In this document: piece after piece, positions 7,878 to 10,000 of the stretch
Layout: each line of letters begins with the position of its first letter
How positions within the stretch are numbered: position 1 is the stretch's first letter
NCBI GenBank assembly: GCA_009663005.1
Contig: VIGQ01001773.1
Location: 1-10,000 of the forward strand
Reading direction: 5' to 3'
Length of the DNA stretch: 10,000 nucleotides
Source: Actinidia chinensis
Taxonomy: Eukaryota; Streptophyta; Magnoliopsida; Ericales; Actinidiaceae
Notes under the pieces: model-generated
Databases searched by the model: none
Told to the model about the DNA's origin: nothing
Seen by the model: the letters and a program-made list of their open reading frames with translations, nothing else
Made by a program: the position numbers and the translations under genes

Positions 7878-8205
7878 GTCGTTCTGAGAGACTCCCACAA
7901 TAGAGGTTGATGATTGTTGGAGGATTTTAAAAAACAAAGAAAGTTTAACGATATTATTTTTGTTAAATCGGGTGATGTAAAATGAGCAGATTGTATACTC
8001 TTTGATTCAAACTGGTACTATAAATTTAGAATGATTGATCTAAATAGCGAGATTTGACTGTAATTGTAACTATAATATTAACATTGTTGCGGGATAGAAA
8101 TTGCTAATAAAACACGCAAACAAATCTTCGTTTACATCGCGTAGTTAATATAACGGCAGTTCCGCCCATGAACAATCCAACCACACACTGATCAGAATTC
8201 TAACC
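7878..8205 (+). other. Single-copy AT-rich interval upstream of a candidate gene; possible promoter
   Basis: No repeat from the left of the window continues here. A TATA-like ACTATAATATT lies near 8069 and another AT-rich string TTAATATAAC near 8145, about 60-140 bases before the first ATGs at 8206 and 8213. This spacing would fit a plant promoter for a plus-strand gene. It is inference from position only. Confidence 0.25.
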
Positions 8206-8212
8206 ATGGTCG

Positions 8213-8521
8213 ATGACTCTAAACATGACAATGACTCATCTCTCCCCTTTCTCCTCTCTTCACACCCTTCCTCTCTCTCAAGAATCGCCACACCCTACCG
8301 TCCCCTTGCCTTCCTCCCCCCACCACTGCCACCGCCCACTCTCCGCTCCGCTCTCTCTGCCGTCAAATCCGCCAGGACACCGCCACCATCACAAGGACAC
8401 AACCACCTGGACCTCGCGCCTCTCCGAATTCAGCTGCGCACGTAGCGTACTCTGCTACGTCATGTTCAATCCTCGCCCAAGCTCGCCATACCTCGTCGCC
8501 AATTTCGTCACCCCATGCTAG
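8213..8521 (+). CDS. Candidate first exon, Ser/Pro/Thr-rich; frame uncertain, possible degenerate PPR-type start
   Basis: Composition changes sharply at about 8240: a C/T-rich tract (8240-8282) leads into GC-rich sequence to ~8650, as at many plant gene starts. The 102-codon frame from 8213 begins MTLNMTMTHLSPFSSLHTLP. It is rich in Ser, Pro, Thr and His and almost free of acidic residues, as a plastid or mitochondrial targeting peptide would be. It then contains DTTTWTSRLSEF, which loosely resembles the start of the repeat region in some organellar PPR proteins. After that the PPR-like text is lost or needs frame shifts (for example the NFVT near 8500). A competing start is ATG 8206 in a good context (ACCATGG), whose 79-codon frame ends at 8445. 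No frame runs through with a start, so either the gene is broken, the sequence has indel errors, or this is untranslated leader. Confidence 0.3.
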   Translation: MTLNMTMTHLSPFSSLHTLPLSQESPHPTVPLPSSPHHCHRPLSAPLSLPSNPPGHRHHHKDTTTWTSRLSEFSCARSVLCYVMFNPRPSSPYLVANFVTPC

Positions 8522-8645
8522 TACTCCAGATCATGATTTCCCGCCAGCCCTCAGTGGAACCACCGCCATCTCGGCGTATTTTCCTCTACATCGCGTCGCC
8601 GGTGGGGCCAAAAAGCGAGTTCCAGTTCTGGTGAAGAGATGCAGG
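8235..8645 (+). CDS. 137-codon open frame without ATG, ending at a splice donor
   Basis: The third frame of this region is open from just after the stop at 8232-8234 to the TAA at 8646, with no Met codon. It is Ser, Pro, Ala and Thr-rich and ends in a basic run (KKRVPVLVKRCR) exactly where CAG|GTAAGA occurs. It overlaps the frame starting at 8213 and both cannot be right along their whole length. One single-base shift near 8235-8450 would join an upstream ATG to this frame. I do not recognise the product. Confidence 0.25.
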
Positions 8646-8650
8646 TAAGA
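8642..8650 (+). promoter_or_regulatory. Consensus 5' splice site (CAG|GTAAGA)
   Basis: The sequence matches the plant U1 splice-donor consensus at every position, with the cut between 8644 and 8645. It falls where the GC-rich stretch ends and AT-richer, stop-rich sequence starts, as expected at an exon-intron border. Confidence 0.5.
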
Positions 8651-9164
8651 ACGGCGGGGGTCCTCTGCGTTAAGAAAGGGACGTTGTCGAGCTGAGTGTG
8701 TGATGGGAGTGGTGTTTTGGTATCGATCAACTTTCACCACCCGAGGCATATGGCCAACTGTATTGCTTTTCACCACCGGATATGGAATTTGGGTAAAACT
8801 TTTGGCTTGCATCCCTTTTTGTGAATTCTCATCATCATCCTACAGTAAAGTTCTATGTGATTGAATTTGTAATCTAACCATATTTAATACTCCTTTGTGT
8901 TGGCCTTTTCGTTTCCTTCTTGTGTGTCTCTCCGTGAAAAACTATGCTGAAAAACATGCATCAGAACTTGTTGACAGGCCTCACTCTCTCAAGGAGATAG
9001 GAATCAATTTTATTTGAGTTTGAGTTGTTATGCGCCGTGTCATTGGGCTTATATACATTCTCTTGCATGTGGCCGCGCGAGTTCATATTTCATACTGAAG
9101 TTTATCTACGTAGCACATTCATAATCCTAGATTATTACAATCTTGTCATGTTTTTCAAATGCAG
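8651..9164 (+). other. Possible intron
   Basis: Between the donor at 8645 and an acceptor-like TTTTTCAAATGCAG ending at 9164 the sequence is moderately AT/T-rich with stops in all frames. One sub-stretch (about 8862-8998) is open and reads VKNYAEKHASELVDRPHSLK toward its end; it could be a small skipped or alternative exon, but no donor was found for it. The minus-strand frame at 8531-8812 has no supporting feature. Confidence 0.25.
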
Positions 9165-9528
9165 CTCAGTCCGGTCTTTGATTAAGACAGGATTCAGTGC
9201 CAACAAGAGATCTGATGTGAGGCTTTACTATTGGGTTGAAAGTCCTAAAAAAAATGGCATAATCGGTTTTGTGTTCTGTCCTTGCTCAATGTTTCATCTT
9301 CCGATAATACGATACATCTATGCAAATTCAACGCAATATCCTATCGCCTACTCATCAACGTTTGTATTGAAAATTTTTTTTCAATATGGCTTCTTAAATA
9401 GGATGAATCAAGATTGGGAGGCTTCCGGGTGTTACAGTAAATTCCAGTACTATCGACCGCTCCTGCTAATTGGACTGGTGCACTGGCCCATATACAAGTT
9501 GGTAGTGGCTAGTTTCATGCATTATTAA
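9025..9528 (+). CDS. Unrecognised 167-codon open frame
   Basis: The frame begins MLCAVSLGLYTFSCMWPREF and is rich in Phe, Tyr, Ile and Cys. It has hydrophobic stretches near residues 1-15, 78-95 and 145-160 but no motif that I recognise. An acceptor-like site (TTTTTCAAATGCAG, ending 9164) lies inside it, so if transcribed it may be partly intron and partly exon or untranslated sequence. For this base composition a 500-base open frame is longer than usual but not beyond chance. I do not assign a function. Confidence 0.2.
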   Translation: MLCAVSLGLYTFSCMWPREFIFHTEVYLRSTFIILDYYNLVMFFKCSSVRSLIKTGFSANKRSDVRLYYWVESPKKNGIIGFVFCPCSMFHLPIIRYIYANSTQYPIAYSSTFVLKIFFQYGFLNRMNQDWEASGCYSKFQYYRPLLLIGLVHWPIYKLVVASFMHY

Positions 9529-9581
9529 GTTTGAGATAACCCCTGAGCAACTTTTTCATTTTTAAAGTATTACTTTTTCAG

Positions 9582-9667
9582 AATCCTTTATGCTTAAGGA
9601 CAAGCAATTGCTTCACCAAGGCCGCAGTCCGCTGTGCTCTCTGGAAATCAAAAAAAATCTGATTGAG
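9582..9667 (+). other. Possible small exon
   Basis: A pyrimidine-rich TACTTTTTCAG precedes 9582, and GAG|GTTGTC at 9667/9668 is a weak donor. The 86-base interval is richer in G and C than its surroundings. Two frames are open over most of it, one reading LKDKQLLHQGRSPLCSLEIK. The protein is not recognised, and it could equally be 3' untranslated sequence. Confidence 0.2.
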
Positions 9668-10000
9668 GTTGTCATTTTTTAGAGCTACTCACTATTTTAT
9701 GTTCTTTAAAGTCTTCCTTTCTTATTGCTAAAGCTATCTACTTTACTAATATCGACAACGTGCACAAGCAACGCATTCTAAAACAGCAGCTAGGAATTCT
9801 TGGGACAGTGAGATTACATGGGATGGATATATACTCATTTATTCTGACTTATGATTGAACAGGAATTGTTTTCAAGGAGATTAATTGATGGATATACCAA
9901 TTTATTCTGACTTATGATTGAACAGAGGAAATTGTTTTACAAAGGGAAAAAAACTGAAGTGGGGGAGTGGAAAGACTAAGAAGTGATACAATTTATTTTT
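9668..10000 (+). other. Right edge, no gene assigned
   Basis: Apart from the 65-bp-period repeat, this has no long open frame. The two GAACAG sites within the repeat follow T/A-rich text and could act as duplicated splice acceptors, but there is no independent sign of an exon after them. Confidence 0.3.
9822..9938. repeat. Two-copy direct repeat of ~51 bp, period 65
   Basis: Copy one is 9822-9872 and copy two 9887-9938. Both run from GATGGATATA through TTATTCTGACTTATGATTG to a GAACAG and AATTGTTTT end. The core of about 24 bases is identical and the edges have small changes (ACTCA against CCAA, AGG against AGAGG). The 14 bases between are not repeated. This is a recent local duplication in the likely intron or untranslated part of the candidate gene. 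Confidence 0.85.

Noticed and set aside
8531..8812. 93-codon minus-strand open frame
   Set aside because: It is the antisense of the GC-rich exon-like tract and crosses the plus-strand splice donor. It has no recognisable motif and no promoter or splice signals on its own strand.
9400..9450. Text on the minus strand resembling TGTAACACCCGG starts of some plant repeats
   Set aside because: The match is only about 12 bases long, with no partner repeat, no primer-binding site and no polypurine tract nearby.
1..10000. tRNA, rRNA, CRISPR array, LTR retrotransposon or integrated virus
   Set aside because: I looked for repeated spacers, tRNA-like boxes, long terminal repeats with TG/CA ends and reverse-transcriptase or capsid motifs, and found none that could be supported.

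Overview
The window looks like nuclear DNA of a flowering plant, probably a eudicot. It is mostly AT-rich and gene-poor, and is packed with short non-autonomous DNA transposons: Tourist-like elements with TTA target duplications and hAT-like elements. At the right end is a GC-richer, C/T-rich stretch that looks like the start of a plant gene, with a consensus splice donor. No rRNA, tRNA, CRISPR array, bacterial gene or recognisable viral gene was seen. No complete protein could be named with confidence.

The main structure is a large direct duplication. Block A runs from the left edge (it starts before the window) to about 4047; block B runs from about 4738 to about 7877. The order of landmarks is the same in both: a degenerate ~155-bp tandem repeat, then a ~450-490-bp Tourist-like MITE, a ~175-190-bp MITE, a ~145-bp hAT-like MITE and more tandem repeat. 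The blocks differ by clean insertions. Block A alone carries a ~1277-bp fold-back element (1198-2474) flanked by TTA. Block B alone carries a ~645-bp hAT-like element (5478-6122). Each block therefore supplies the empty site for the other's insertion. Block B is also shorter by about two units of the tandem repeat and has ~65 extra bases near 6255-6319. The two blocks differ by very many one- to three-base indels, which suggests either old divergence or poorly polished long-read sequence. They may be a true tandem duplication, or two haplotypes joined end to end by an assembler.

The right part (about 7878-10000) is not duplicated. After ~330 bases of AT-rich sequence comes a C/T-rich then GC-rich stretch (8206-8650). 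All frames are fairly open there, the encoded peptides are rich in Ser, Pro and Thr, and a strong CAG|GTAAGA donor lies at 8644/8645. It could be the first exon of a gene for an organelle-targeted protein. A short motif resembles the start of some PPR proteins, but frames would have to shift and this is weak. Further right are possible splice acceptors at 9164/9165 and 9581/9582, an unrecognised 167-codon open frame and a ~51-bp direct repeat in tandem near the end.

All the open frames inside the duplicated blocks overlap MITE or hAT-element sequence and are not called as genes.
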